Source: an uncultured Pseudacidovorax sp. (GTDB taxonomy: Bacteria; Pseudomonadota; Gammaproteobacteria; Burkholderiales; Burkholderiaceae_C). Taken from it: a stretch of 42,621 nucleotides of DNA. The notes under the pieces are model-generated. The model did no database searches, was not told the origin of the DNA, and was given only the letters and a program-made list of their open reading frames with translations. The DNA lies in contig NZ_CAJYES010000003.1 of assembly GCF_913773995.1 (NCBI RefSeq), forward strand, positions 1-42,621, written 5' to 3'. The translations under genes were made by a program, and so were the position numbers. Shown piece by piece: positions 1 through 8,602 of this stretch; position 1 is the first letter of the stretch; the number at the start of each line of letters is the position of its first letter.

Positions 1-7
1 TGAATTC

Positions 8-76
8 GCCGGCGACGCCGGCCTTCACTGAGGGCTACGGAAGTGTCCATTTCTCCACCAAGAATTAGGTGGAGAA
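8..76. repeat. two short inverted repeats at the left edge
   Basis: Positions 8-14 and 16-22 form a perfect 7-bp inverted repeat around a single base. Positions 51-59 (TTCTCCACC) and 68-76 (GGTGGAGAA) form a perfect 9-bp inverted repeat around 8 nt. Just downstream, 95-106 reads TTCACCGGAATC, similar to motifs repeated at the ends of IS21-family elements. The stretch 1-245 has no convincing gene, so it may be the decayed end of a mobile element or the 3' flank of a gene outside the window. The repeats are seen directly; the IS origin is a weak inference. Confidence 0.4.
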
Positions 77-245
77 GAGCATCCTTTGGTTTTCACCGGA
101 ATCAAGGTGGGCCGACTGGACGCTCACGCCGGTATGGGCCCTTTGCGCCAGCACGATGGCCGGCTACAGTCGGCCAGCAACGGCCGCTCGCGTCGCAGGC
201 ACAATCTGACCGCTATCGGACATCCAGGCTCCCGACTCTAGCGCC

Positions 246-569
246 ATGAATCCAGATTCTGTTATCCAAGATGCAATCGAGCGTGGCGAACGGTATGGCT
301 TGGAATCTCTGACCGGGGTTCAGAGGGTGGTGTTCGCGATTTCCGAGGCGGAGGTCTACTGTGACAACAACGGTATCGACGGGCTAATTCACCGATACGG
401 CGTCCCTGGCATGCGCACCTTCGCCGAGGCCTTTGACGCGGTCGGAGCAACTGATGTCGCGAGCACGTTGCTCGCCTTGGCGAAAGGTGCGCCGCCGCCG
501 GAGGCCTTGCTCGATCGCGCAAATAGGCTAATTGTTGATCGGCGAGGCTACACATACGAGAGCTTGTAG
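246..569 (+). CDS. DMP19/DUF4375-like small protein
   Basis: A 107-residue protein without signal peptide or membrane segment. The segment around residues 24-50 (TGVQRVVFAISEAEVYCDNNG...) resembles the core of the DMP19/DUF4375 family, where a helix rich in acidic and aromatic residues precedes an N-G motif. The proteins of that family studied so far include a neisserial DNA-mimic protein, but the cellular role here is unknown. No good Shine-Dalgarno sequence precedes the ATG. It lies in a run of three small plus-strand genes separated by spacers with related motifs, which suggests accessory, transferable DNA. The family call rests on motif resemblance only. Confidence 0.6.
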   Translation: MNPDSVIQDAIERGERYGLESLTGVQRVVFAISEAEVYCDNNGIDGLIHRYGVPGMRTFAEAFDAVGATDVASTLLALAKGAPPPEALLDRANRLIVDRRGYTYESL

Positions 570-668
570 AAACTCGTAGAACGTGACGCCTGATGCGCCA
601 AACCGGAAGTTGTCCGCCAGAACCGGACATTCAGATCAGCCTGCCGACTTACCCTCTTGCGCCTATGT

Positions 669-986
669 ATGACCCTGAAAGCTGACCTAAACATCGCCGA
701 GATTCCCCACGAGTCAGGAGCTATCAAGTTCCGGTATGCGCGGGTGTTGGCTCCTGACAGGACTCGATGGATTCGCCATGGCGTTTTCGTGGAGTATCAC
801 GAAGACGGCACGGTCGCTTCTGAAGGGCAGTACGTCGATGGCAAGGAAGATGGGTTCTGGCGAGACATCCCTCCCAACGGTCATCCTGCGGCAGAGGGCC
901 ATCACCGTGCAGGGCAAGAGGTCGGCATCTGACGATTTTGGAAGTTTGATGGGACCGAAGAGCCGAGCACCAACTATGGCGACTGA
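669..986 (+). pseudogene. MORN/YwqK-like protein gene with in-frame stop (Trp to stop)
   Basis: From the ATG at 669 the frame encodes 87 residues. It includes a MORN-type motif (G-x-F-x-x-Y-x-x-D-G-T-V-A-S-E-G-Q-Y-V-D-G-K) followed by a second, related unit P-P-N-G-H-P-A-A-E-G-H-H-R-A-G-Q-E-V-G. This is the pattern of the YwqK-type repeat proteins. The frame then meets TGA at 930-932. Reading through it gives R-F-W-K-F-D-G-T-E-E-P-S-T-N-Y-G-D and a second stop at 984-986. MORN motifs normally continue G-x-W-x-F-W, so the TGA most likely replaced a TGG tryptophan codon. The product therefore loses about 18 C-terminal residues and may be inactive or merely shortened. A TTG 12 nt upstream (657) is an alternative start. 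Function unknown. Confidence 0.65.
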
Positions 987-1173
987 CGGCCAGGAGCAGC
1001 CGGTCGCGATACCGGCACATTCCGGCCGTAAGCCGACCTTCGCATGCGAGGGTCACTTGTAACGGCGAACCGAAGCGCGCCGCTATAGTTGTGCAGCCCT
1101 CACTTGGCAGACTTTCAAGGCCGCGCCACAACGCGCAGCCGCCACCACTCCACCGAGCAGCTGAGAGCACTGC

Positions 1174-2118
1174 ATGGCCGCACCACAAACCGAGCGTCTT
1201 GGCGTTTCGGCGCTAGACCACTTCTTCTCGCAGCATGGTTGGCTGTTCCGAGAACAGACCACGCACGATTATGGGATCGACGCGCACATTGAAATCGTAA
1301 AAAATGAGCGTCCGACCGGAAAGCTTATTGCCTTGCAAATCAAAAGTGGCGCAAGCTTTTTCACTGAGGAGACCAACGAGTCTTTCGTTTTCAGGACCGA
1401 TGACAAGCATGTTGTCTATTGGGTTGAACACTCAATGCCCGTGGTCCTTGTCCTTTACAACCCGACTACTAAAACGGCGCACTGCTGTGAGGTGAACCGC
1501 GACACAGTTACGAACACCGGCAAGAAATGGAAGATTGAAGTCCCGAAGATTGACATGCTTGCCAACCCAGAGCAGTCGCTGCATGAGCTGGAGTCGCTCA
1601 CCCAGCCAGAACCGTACGTTCGCCGTTTAAACAGGTTGCGCATTGACCGTCGTTGGATGGACTTAATCGAAGAAGGTTTGGAGGTTCGTGTGACCTTCGA
1701 TAAATGGGTGAACAAGTCACTCCCGCGCTATCAGGTCACCATCTATACCGAGGACGAGAGAGAGGCTTGGCCGACTCTTTACGCCCCCGGCGTTGGGATC
1801 GAAGGCATGCTCCAACATTTCTTTCCCTGGGCGGATTTCACCGTGGACAGCGATGAACATGAGAAGGGAGCGCGGGAAAAGTACGAGGCAGAGTGCTACC
1901 TGTACCACTACCGGGAAACAGGGGAATCGTTCTACAGCCAAAGTTTCGACGATTGGTACAACGCGCCCAAGGGTCTTGTCCCGGTTTTAGAGAATGGTGA
2001 GACCGAAACCTACGTGTTGATCTTGTCATTGAACGAATTCGGCAAAAGCTTCTTGGTCGTTGATGACTACCTTGCTGACCCCGACGCTCAGGAAGTAATC
2101 GGATTCGAATTGAAATGA
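1174..2118 (+). CDS. DUF4365 domain protein, PD-(D/E)XK-like nuclease fold
   Basis: A 314-residue protein. The first ~150 residues match the DUF4365 pattern: T-E-R-L-G near residue 6, then H-D-Y-G-I-D-A-H-I-E with Asp36, then L-Q-I-K-S-G with Gln55 and Lys57. This arrangement (E ... D ... QxK) is that of the PD-(D/E)XK nuclease superfamily, and DUF4365 proteins are often found among phage-defence and restriction genes. Residues ~155-314 form a C-terminal region I do not recognise; it is rich in aromatic and acidic residues. There is no membrane segment. It is the last of three small accessory genes at the left edge and is followed by about 260 nt with no gene. Nuclease activity is inferred from motif spacing, not shown. 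Confidence 0.7.
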   Translation: MAAPQTERLGVSALDHFFSQHGWLFREQTTHDYGIDAHIEIVKNERPTGKLIALQIKSGASFFTEETNESFVFRTDDKHVVYWVEHSMPVVLVLYNPTTKTAHCCEVNRDTVTNTGKKWKIEVPKIDMLANPEQSLHELESLTQPEPYVRRLNRLRIDRRWMDLIEEGLEVRVTFDKWVNKSLPRYQVTIYTEDEREAWPTLYAPGVGIEGMLQHFFPWADFTVDSDEHEKGAREKYEAECYLYHYRETGESFYSQSFDDWYNAPKGLVPVLENGETETYVLILSLNEFGKSFLVVDDYLADPDAQEVIGFELK

Positions 2119-2376
2119 TGTCGGCAGAGGCGCGTCGTCGCCCGTCGCTCGACTCGCGCGCTTGGACCGCGGATTGGGAGTAAACGCTGCGACCGCCTCA
2201 ATGCGCCGTCGGTCCGGCATGCTGGGCCTTAACCGACCTCTCCCTGTCAACGGCTTCTGGCCGATAGTACCTGTTCGATTCTCTTTCGCGTGCAGCTGCA
2301 ACCAGCCTGAAGCCGGCGTTCAGGACTCCGAGTGCGTCTGACCGCTCTTGGCCGATAGCAGTCGCCGGAGAATCTA

Positions 2377-3105
2377 TCAAAACAGGCCGCCTTGCGCCGG
2401 CGCGTGCGGTGCTGACGGCGCTGGTGGCGCTGGTGGCGCCTCAGGCTTCACGACGCGGTTCGGCGGACCCGGACGTTTTTCTCTGGCTTGAGGGAATCCT
2501 GTAATCGCTCCCTGCCACTGCCTGAAAAACCGGGGCGCATCCGCCAAGGGACATGCCATCCAGGCGTCGTACTCTTCCGGATCGAGGAAAACCGGCATCC
2601 GCTTCTCCGTCCCCGGCTCGTGGAACTGGCTGTAGAAGGGATGTGCATCGCAATTCACCGTCAGCATCGTGTAGCTGAACTTCTCGACACCGTGTTCCAG
2701 CCACTGGCTGTACAGGCCAGCGATGCCGAACGGCGTGCCGTCCTCCTTCTCAATGCGCCAGCGCTCGCTGGTCAGGTCCTCAGCGTACTTGGGCTCGAAG
2801 ACCGCCTTGGCCGGGATCACGCAGCGCAGACCGCGTGCCCAGCTTTCCTTGAAGCTCGCCTTGGTGCTCACCGTCTCGCTGCGCGCGTTGTAGGTGCTGC
2901 GGCCGTACGCCACCTCGCGGCGCCAGGGCGGCAGCAGACCGAAGCGTCCAGCCTCAAACTCCCGCTGGCCGTTCACCAGCCGAATGAACGGCCCCAGCCC
3001 GGTAGGGTAGAGCTCGGGAGGCGTCTCGACCTGCGCGTCTCTCTGCACACCGAAGAACGCCAGGAGCTCATCGGCGTTTGTCACGGGCAGATAGTTCGCG
3101 CACAT
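2377..3105 (-). CDS. yedK: SRAP/YedK (HMCES-type) abasic-site-binding protein
   Basis: A 242-residue SOS-response-associated peptidase (SRAP) protein. The family crosslinks covalently to abasic sites in single-stranded DNA through the amino group and thiol of Cys2. The start at 3105 is fixed by the family rule Met-Cys: after Met removal Cys2 becomes the N-terminus. Other expected residues are visible: Y-N-A-R-S-E-T (Asn73, Arg75, Glu77), a Phe-Glu at 103-104, and His162 followed by R-M-P at 169-171. The C-terminus ends in a Pro/Ala-rich tail. The open frame runs on upstream to 4635, but that part is antisense to imuA and imuB. The gene is divergent from the imuA–imuB–dnaE2 cassette, separated by about 320 nt, consistent with a shared DNA-damage theme. 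No LexA box was seen at its own start. Confidence 0.92.
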   Translation of the reverse strand: MCANYLPVTNADELLAFFGVQRDAQVETPPELYPTGLGPFIRLVNGQREFEAGRFGLLPPWRREVAYGRSTYNARSETVSTKASFKESWARGLRCVIPAKAVFEPKYAEDLTSERWRIEKEDGTPFGIAGLYSQWLEHGVEKFSYTMLTVNCDAHPFYSQFHEPGTEKRMPVFLDPEEYDAWMACPLADAPRFFRQWQGAITGFPQAREKRPGPPNRVVKPEAPPAPPAPSAPHAPAQGGLF

Positions 3106-3264
3106 GGAATCGATGATAGGCCGCGGGACGTCGGCACGACTTTCTGAAGAAATCTCACGACGTAAGGCTTGGACGCCGAGGCCGCGCCACCATCCCGGAC
3201 GGGTTGCCCATGGAAGGCAGTTGTCCCAACCGACTGCGCATTCCCCCTCCCTTACAACCCCTTT

Positions 3265-3288
3265 GGCCTGCCCTGCGCAGGCCTTTTT
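3265..3288 (+). terminator. intrinsic terminator, no gene upstream
   Basis: GGCCTG (3265-3270) and CAGGCC (3278-3283) form a perfect 6-bp stem around a 7-nt loop, directly followed by five T residues on the plus strand. It reads as a plus-strand Rho-independent terminator. The only annotated gene upstream in that direction is the DUF4365 gene ending at 2118, with the minus-strand SRAP gene in between. It may therefore end a small transcript from 3106-3264, or be left over from a lost gene. The rest of the 321-nt gap 3106-3426 shows only the LexA box. Confidence 0.6.
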
Positions 3289-3397
3289 CTTGGGGGCGCC
3301 GACGCACGGGTGTAGCTCCGCGCAGCAGGCCTTTCTAGAGGTCGCTGACAAGAAATTTAACGGTCGGCGCGCCCCCACAAGGGCGCTGGATCGGATA

Positions 3398-3413
3398 CTG
3401 TACGCCCATACAG
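3398..3413 (+). promoter_or_regulatory. LexA (SOS) box upstream of imuA
   Basis: CTGT-ACGCCCAT-ACAG is a perfect match to the CTGT-N8-ACAG operator of LexA in beta- and gammaproteobacteria. It ends 13 nt before the imuA ATG. LexA bound here should block transcription of imuA–imuB–dnaE2 until RecA triggers LexA cleavage. I could not assign clear -35 and -10 boxes around it. Confidence 0.88.
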
Positions 3414-3426
3414 CTTCTCGATTCAC

Positions 3427-4230
3427 ATGACCGCCGCCCTCCCCCACTGGTCCGAGCCCGAGCTGCCTCCTGAGGCGCCGGCTCGGACGCGGGCCGTCGT
3501 GGTGCCCGGCGAGATTCCTCAGGGCGTCTGGCGCGGCAGCGAGCTGGGCAGCCAGGTTGCTGAAACCGTACCGTCCGGCTGGGCCGCGCTCGATGCGCAG
3601 CTGCCGGGCGGCGGATGGCCACGCCGCTCGCTCACCGAGGTGCTGACGCCGCAGCCTGCCGTCTGCGAATGGCGCCTGCTCGGTGGCGTGCTTGGCCAAG
3701 TCGCCGCTGCTGGGGGCCAGGTGGTGCTGGTTGGCCCGCCCAAGCCGCCGCACCTGCCGGGCCTGCTGCATGCCGGCATCGGCGCCGCCCAGGTGATATG
3801 GGTGAAGGCCGAGACGCCGGCCGAGCGCTTGTGGGTCACCGAGCAGATGATCAAGTCCGACGCCGCCGGCGCCATCGTGGCCTGGCTGCCGCAGGCGCGC
3901 CAGGAGCAGATCAGGCGCCTGCAGGTCTGCGCACTCGCCTGTAAGGCCCCCGTCTTCCTGTGCCGACCCGAAGCGGCCCGACATGACTCCTCGGCCGCGC
4001 CGCTTCGCCTGCACACGACCTTCCGGCTGGACTGGGAACTGGAGGTCGACATCTTCAAGCGCCGTGGCCCCGCCCTGGACGCACCGCTTCGCCTGCCTTC
4101 CATTCCGGGCGGCCTGTCTTCCATCCTCACGCCTCGGCTGCTGACGCCGAGCCGCCTGACCCAAGCCAAGGAGGCCTCGCATGCTGTGGGCAGCCCTGCT
4201 CCCCGCACTCGAGAACACGCCCTCCACTGA
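3427..4230 (+). CDS. imuA: ImuA, translesion-synthesis accessory protein (RecA-like)
   Basis: A 267-residue protein of the ImuA/SulA-like group, first gene of the SOS-induced mutagenic cassette. Landmarks are V-W-R-G-S-E-L near residue 35, the segment V-P-S-G-W-A-A-L-D-A-Q-L-P-G-G-G-W-P near 49-66, as in RecA-related proteins, and R-L-W-V-T-E-Q in the middle. The product is thought to act with ImuB and DnaE2 in bypass of damaged template. The start is uncertain: the ATG at 3427 lies only 13 nt after the LexA box and has no ribosome binding site, so a nearly leaderless mRNA or a later GTG at 3499 or 3502 is possible. The end overlaps the start of imuB by 50 nt. Confidence 0.9.
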   Translation: MTAALPHWSEPELPPEAPARTRAVVVPGEIPQGVWRGSELGSQVAETVPSGWAALDAQLPGGGWPRRSLTEVLTPQPAVCEWRLLGGVLGQVAAAGGQVVLVGPPKPPHLPGLLHAGIGAAQVIWVKAETPAERLWVTEQMIKSDAAGAIVAWLPQARQEQIRRLQVCALACKAPVFLCRPEAARHDSSAAPLRLHTTFRLDWELEVDIFKRRGPALDAPLRLPSIPGGLSSILTPRLLTPSRLTQAKEASHAVGSPAPRTREHALH

Positions 4231-5491
4231 GCTGCTGCATGGCGCCGCGCAGTGGGCGATGCAGTACACACCGCGCGTCACGGTCCTGGAGGCCTCCGCG
4301 CTGGCCATGGAGCTGTCCGCGAGTACGCGCCTCTTCGGCGGCAAGCGCCTGCTGGTGGAGCGCGTGCGCAACGAGGCGGCGGAACTCGATCTGCGCGTGC
4401 CCAGCTGGGCACCGACGAGCCTGGCCGCCCTGGCGCTGGCCCGGGCCGGGCAGACGAACGGGTTCAGCAAGCCGCTGGCGGAGGTGCTGGACGCCCTGCC
4501 CTTCGATGCGCTGAGCGCCGCCCGGGTGCATGAGGCCACGCTGTCCCGGCTGGGCTGCCGCAATCTGGGCCATGTGCGGGCCCTGCCACGTGGCGGCCTG
4601 AGCCGGCGCTTCGATGCCGGCCTGCTGACCGCCATGGACCAGGCCTACGGCCTGCGGCCAGAGACGCACGCCTGGGTGCAGCCCGCCGACCGCTTCGCCC
4701 AGCGTCTGGAACTGATGTCGCGCGTGGAGCTGGCCCCGGCCATGCTCTTCGGGGCGCGGCGCCTGCTGCTGCAGCTGTGCGGCTGGCTCGCCGCCCGGCG
4801 CAGCGGGACCACCGCCATCACGTTGAAGTGGTGCCACGACGTGATGCGCAGCAAGACGGCCGGCGACGGCGGCGAACTCACCGTGCGCACGGCCGAAGTC
4901 ACGCGCAACGTCGAGCACCTGTCGCGCCTGCTGGCCGAGCACCTGGCCAAGGTCGAGCTCAAGGCGCCAGTGGGCGATCTGGAACTGATCGCCGACGAGG
5001 TGCAACCCTTGGAAGAGCGCAGCGGCGCCCTGCTCCCCGATCCGGCGCAGAGCGGCGAGTCCCTCGCGCTGGTGCTGGAGCGGGTGGCCGCCCGCCTGGG
5101 GCCCGAGCGCGTGCTGCGCCCGGTGACCGCGGCAGACCACCGCATGGAGTGGATGGTGCATTGGCAGCCAGCCGACCAGCCGCTGCCTCGAAAGGCCGTG
5201 CACGACGTCTCGCTGCCGCAGCCCACGTTCATGCTGCCCCAGCCGCTGAAGCTGGCGGTGCGCGGCGACCGGCCGATCTACCAAGGGCCACTCATCATGC
5301 TGTCGGGCCCCCACCGCGTCGAAGGCGGTTGGTGGCACCGGCTTTCCGACGACCAGGGCCAGCAGTCCACGGCCAACGTGCTGCGCGACTACTGGGTGGC
5401 GCTGAGCGAGCACGCCGGCGTGCTGTGGGTGTTCCACACCCGCCTGGACGACGAGCGCGGCGCCTGGTTCCTGCAGGGCGTCTTTGCGTGA
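4181..5491 (+). CDS. imuB: ImuB, catalytically inactive Y-family polymerase homologue
   Basis: A 436-residue Y-family DNA polymerase-like protein. ImuB proteins carry the palm/finger/little-finger fold but not the catalytic acidic residues, and serve as a hub linking ImuA, the beta clamp and DnaE2. Here the N-terminal strand reads M-L-W-A-A-L-L-P instead of an acidic metal-binding motif, and V-L-E-A-S-A-L-A-M-E-L stands where active enzymes have S-x-D-E. This agrees with an inactive polymerase. The start is well supported by AAGGAGG at 4168-4174, 6 nt before the ATG. It overlaps imuA by 50 nt and is followed by dnaE2 after 9 nt, so the three genes form one SOS-controlled operon. Confidence 0.93.
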   Translation: MLWAALLPALENTPSTELLHGAAQWAMQYTPRVTVLEASALAMELSASTRLFGGKRLLVERVRNEAAELDLRVPSWAPTSLAALALARAGQTNGFSKPLAEVLDALPFDALSAARVHEATLSRLGCRNLGHVRALPRGGLSRRFDAGLLTAMDQAYGLRPETHAWVQPADRFAQRLELMSRVELAPAMLFGARRLLLQLCGWLAARRSGTTAITLKWCHDVMRSKTAGDGGELTVRTAEVTRNVEHLSRLLAEHLAKVELKAPVGDLELIADEVQPLEERSGALLPDPAQSGESLALVLERVAARLGPERVLRPVTAADHRMEWMVHWQPADQPLPRKAVHDVSLPQPTFMLPQPLKLAVRGDRPIYQGPLIMLSGPHRVEGGWWHRLSDDQGQQSTANVLRDYWVALSEHAGVLWVFHTRLDDERGAWFLQGVFA

Positions 5492-5500
5492 GGCAGTCCC

Positions 5501-8500
5501 ATGGCGCTTTCCCACTACGCCGAGCTTTGGTGTCTCTCCAATTTCTCTTTCCTCCACGGCGCCAGCCATCCTGAAGAACTGGTCGAGCGTGCCCACGAGC
5601 TGGGCTACTCAGCTCTGGCCCTCACAGACGAGTGCTCGATGGCCGGCATCGTGCGGGCGCATGTGGCGGCTAAGGAGGTGGGACTCAAGCTGCTGATCGG
5701 CGCACAGTTCAAGGTCGAGCACAACGCCCCGTTCACCTTCATCGTCCTGGCGCGCAACCTGCAGGGCTACGGCAACCTGTGCGAGTTCATCACCAGCTTG
5801 CGGCGCAGCGCGGACAAGGGGACCTACCGGCTGACCTTCGGCCACCTGGCCAAGCAGCGCTTCGAAGACTGCCTGGTGCTGCTGGCCCCACCGCGCGGCA
5901 CCACTTCTGACCACCTGAACGCCCTCACCGACTGGTTGCAGGCGAGCTTCGAGGATCGATGCTGGCTGGTCGCGCTGCGTGAACGGGTTCTCGGCGACGA
6001 GATGTGGCTGCACCAGTTGCGCCAGGCCGCGAACGCCTTCGGTGTGCCCGTGGTGGCCGCTGGCGACGTCCACATGCACTTGCGCTCCCGCAAGCCGCTG
6101 CAGGACGTCCTGACCGCCACCCGCATCGGCAAGCCACTCACGGAATGCGGCCTGGCCCTTCAGCCGAACGCCGAGCGCCACCTGCGCACCCGGCTGCGCC
6201 TGGCCCAGCTCTACCCCGCGTCGCTGCTGCGCGAGACCCTGCGCGTAGTTGAACTCTGCGACTTCTCGCTGGACGAGCTGCGCTATCAATACCCCGACGA
6301 GGTCGTGCCAACGGGCGAGACCCCGGCCTCCTATCTGAGGCGCATCACCTACGAAGGTGCAGGCCGCCGGTGGCCGGAGGGCGTCTCAGCCAAGGTGCAG
6401 CAGCAGATCGAGCACGAACTGTCGCTCATCTCCGAGCTGCACTACGACCACTACTTCCTGACCGTCTACGACATCGTACGCTTCGCTCGCTCCCGACACA
6501 TCCTCTGCCAAGGACGGGGCTCTGCGGCCAACTCGGTCGTCTGCTACTGCCTGGGGGTCACCGAAGTGGATCCGGCGCGCATGTCGGTGCTCTTCGAGCG
6601 CTTCATCAGCCGGGAGCGTAACGAACCGCCAGACATTGACATCGACTTCGAGCACGAGCGCCGTGAAGAGGTCATGCAGTACCTGTACCAGAAGTACGGG
6701 CGCGACCGCGCCGCCCTCGTGGCGACGGTGATCAGCTACCGGCCGCGCTCGGCGATCCGGGACGTGGGCAAGGCCCTCGGCTTCGACCTGGAGACAGTGG
6801 ATGCCCTGGCCAAGGGCCACCAGTGGTGGGACGGGCGCGAAGTGCGGCCGGAGGCCTGGGCCGAGGTTGGCCTCGATCCCGACGACCTGCAGGTGCGCCA
6901 GCTGGTGGCGATCACGCAACAGCTGATGGGGTTCCCGCGCCACCTGTCGCAGCACGTGGGCGGCTTCGTGCTCACGCGAGGCCCGCTCGCCCGCATGGTG
7001 CCCATCGAGAACGCCTCGATGGTGGACCGCACGGTGATCGAGTGGGACAAGGACGATCTGGATGCCGTGGGCCTGCTCAAGGTGGACTGCCTGGCCCTGG
7101 GCATGCTCACCGCAATCCGAAAGTCGCTGGAGTTCATCGGCGAGCGCAGGGGCTACCGCTTCGAGATGCAGGACATCCCGGCGGAGGACCGCACGACCTA
7201 CGACATGATCTGCAAGGCCGACACGGTGGGTGTGTTCCAGATCGAGAGCCGGGCCCAGCAGGGCATGCTGCCGCGCCTGAAGCCCCGCTGCTTCTACGAC
7301 CTGGTGATCGAAGTCGCCATCGTGCGGCCTGGGCCCATCCAGGGCGGCATGGTCCATCCCTACCTGAACCGGCGCCAGGGCAAGGAGCCGGTGACCTACC
7401 CCAGCGAAGCGTTGAAGGAAGCGCTGGGCCGTACGCTGGGCGTTCCGGTGTTCCAGGAGCAGGTGATGCAGATCTCCATCCTCGCCGCGGGCTTCACGCC
7501 GGGCGAGGCGGACGGGCTACGGCGCTCCATGGCCGCGTGGAAGCGCAAGGGCGGGCTGCAGCAGTACTACGACAAGATCGTCAACGGCATGACGGACCGT
7601 GGCTACGACGAGGCCTTCGCCAAGAGCATCTTCGAGCAGATCAAGGGCTTCAGTGAATACGGTTTTCCGGAGAGTCACGCAGCCAGCTTCGCGCTGCTGG
7701 TCTACGCCAGCTGCTGGATCAAGTGCCATCATCCGGCGGAGTTCCTGGCGGCCATGCTTAACAGCCAGCCGTTGGGTTTCTATTCGCCTTCGCAGCTGGT
7801 GCAGGACGCGAAGCGGCATAACGTCGTTGTGCGGCCCGTGGACGTGATGCACAGCCAGGTGGACTGCTCGCTCGAAGGTCTGCCGCATCCGCCGGCGGTG
7901 CGGCTGGGCCTGCGCATGATCGACAAGCTCAAGGGTGAGTCGGCGCAGCGGATCGTGCAGGCGCGGGAGCAGGCGCCGTTCGACAGCGCAGAAGACCTGG
8001 CACGGCGGGCAGGCCTTGAACAGCACGAACTGAAGATCCTCGCGGCAGCCGATGCGCTGATGAGCCTGTCTGGTCACCGGCGCCAACAGGTCTGGGATGC
8101 GGCAGCGCTGCGACGAGCGCCGATGCTGCTGCAGGACGCACCGGTGGATGAGGACTATCTGGAGTTACCCGAAGCACCGGAGGGCGAAGAGATCGTTTGG
8201 GACTACCGGTCCCTTGGCTTGACGCTGCGGCGCCACCCGCTGGCATTGCTGAGGGAGAAGCTCAAAGCCAAGGGGCTCAGCACCGCGGCTGACCTGTATA
8301 ACCTGCCCAGCGGAAGGCATGTGCGCTACTGCGGCATCGTGACACTGCGCCAGCAGCCGGACACGGCCAATGGCACGATCTTTGTCTCACTGGAGGACGA
8401 GACGGGCGTGGTGCAGGTGATCTGCTGGAAGAGCCTGCGAGAGCAGCAGCGTGAGGTGATGCTGCGGTCTAGGCTGCTCGCTGTGCGCGGCGAATGGCAG

Positions 8501-8602
8501 CGCGAGGGCGAGGTGCGAAACCTCATTGCGCATCGGCTTGCCGACCTGTCACCGCTGCTAGGGCGGCTGGCTGAATCTGCGGACAGTCGGGATTTTCGAT
8601 GA
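5501..8602 (+). CDS. dnaE2: DnaE2, error-prone DNA polymerase III alpha subunit
   Basis: A 1033-residue C-family polymerase, about the usual length for DnaE2 (~1050). It replicates past lesions with ImuA and ImuB and causes induced mutation. Visible parts: an N-terminal PHP domain (C-L-S-N-F-S-F-L-H-G at 11-20, A-L-T-D-E-C near 43); the palm motif P-D-I-D-I-D-F around 377-383; the second catalytic Asp in L-L-K-V-D-C-L-A-L-G near 525; helix-hairpin-helix sequences; and a C-terminal OB fold (R-Y-C-G-I-V ... V-S-L-E-D-E-T-G) around 940-1015. The first PHP metal ligand, His in many relatives (L-H-C-L-S-N), is Trp here. The clamp-binding tail of replicative DnaE is absent, as expected. It starts 9 nt after imuB. 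A small GC-rich hairpin (8623-8643) follows without a T-run. Confidence 0.96.
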   Translation: MALSHYAELWCLSNFSFLHGASHPEELVERAHELGYSALALTDECSMAGIVRAHVAAKEVGLKLLIGAQFKVEHNAPFTFIVLARNLQGYGNLCEFITSLRRSADKGTYRLTFGHLAKQRFEDCLVLLAPPRGTTSDHLNALTDWLQASFEDRCWLVALRERVLGDEMWLHQLRQAANAFGVPVVAAGDVHMHLRSRKPLQDVLTATRIGKPLTECGLALQPNAERHLRTRLRLAQLYPASLLRETLRVVELCDFSLDELRYQYPDEVVPTGETPASYLRRITYEGAGRRWPEGVSAKVQQQIEHELSLISELHYDHYFLTVYDIVRFARSRHILCQGRGSAANSVVCYCLGVTEVDPARMSVLFERFISRERNEPPDIDIDFEHERREEVMQYLYQKYGRDRAALVATVISYRPRSAIRDVGKALGFDLETVDALAKGHQWWDGREVRPEAWAEVGLDPDDLQVRQLVAITQQLMGFPRHLSQHVGGFVLTRGPLARMVPIENASMVDRTVIEWDKDDLDAVGLLKVDCLALGMLTAIRKSLEFIGERRGYRFEMQDIPAEDRTTYDMICKADTVGVFQIESRAQQGMLPRLKPRCFYDLVIEVAIVRPGPIQGGMVHPYLNRRQGKEPVTYPSEALKEALGRTLGVPVFQEQVMQISILAAGFTPGEADGLRRSMAAWKRKGGLQQYYDKIVNGMTDRGYDEAFAKSIFEQIKGFSEYGFPESHAASFALLVYASCWIKCHHPAEFLAAMLNSQPLGFYSPSQLVQDAKRHNVVVRPVDVMHSQVDCSLEGLPHPPAVRLGLRMIDKLKGESAQRIVQAREQAPFDSAEDLARRAGLEQHELKILAAADALMSLSGHRRQQVWDAAALRRAPMLLQDAPVDEDYLELPEAPEGEEIVWDYRSLGLTLRRHPLALLREKLKAKGLSTAADLYNLPSGRHVRYCGIVTLRQQPDTANGTIFVSLEDETGVVQVICWKSLREQQREVMLRSRLLAVRGEWQREGEVRNLIAHRLADLSPLLGRLAESADSRDFR

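Noticed and set aside
570-1173. possible integron gene-cassette attC sites
   Set aside because: The spacers between the small genes lack the GTTRRRY / RYYYAAC core pairs and the long imperfect palindromes of attC sites.
3106-4635. upstream extension of the SRAP frame
   Set aside because: The family needs Met-Cys at the N-terminus, which fixes the start at 3105; the extension is antisense to imuA and imuB.
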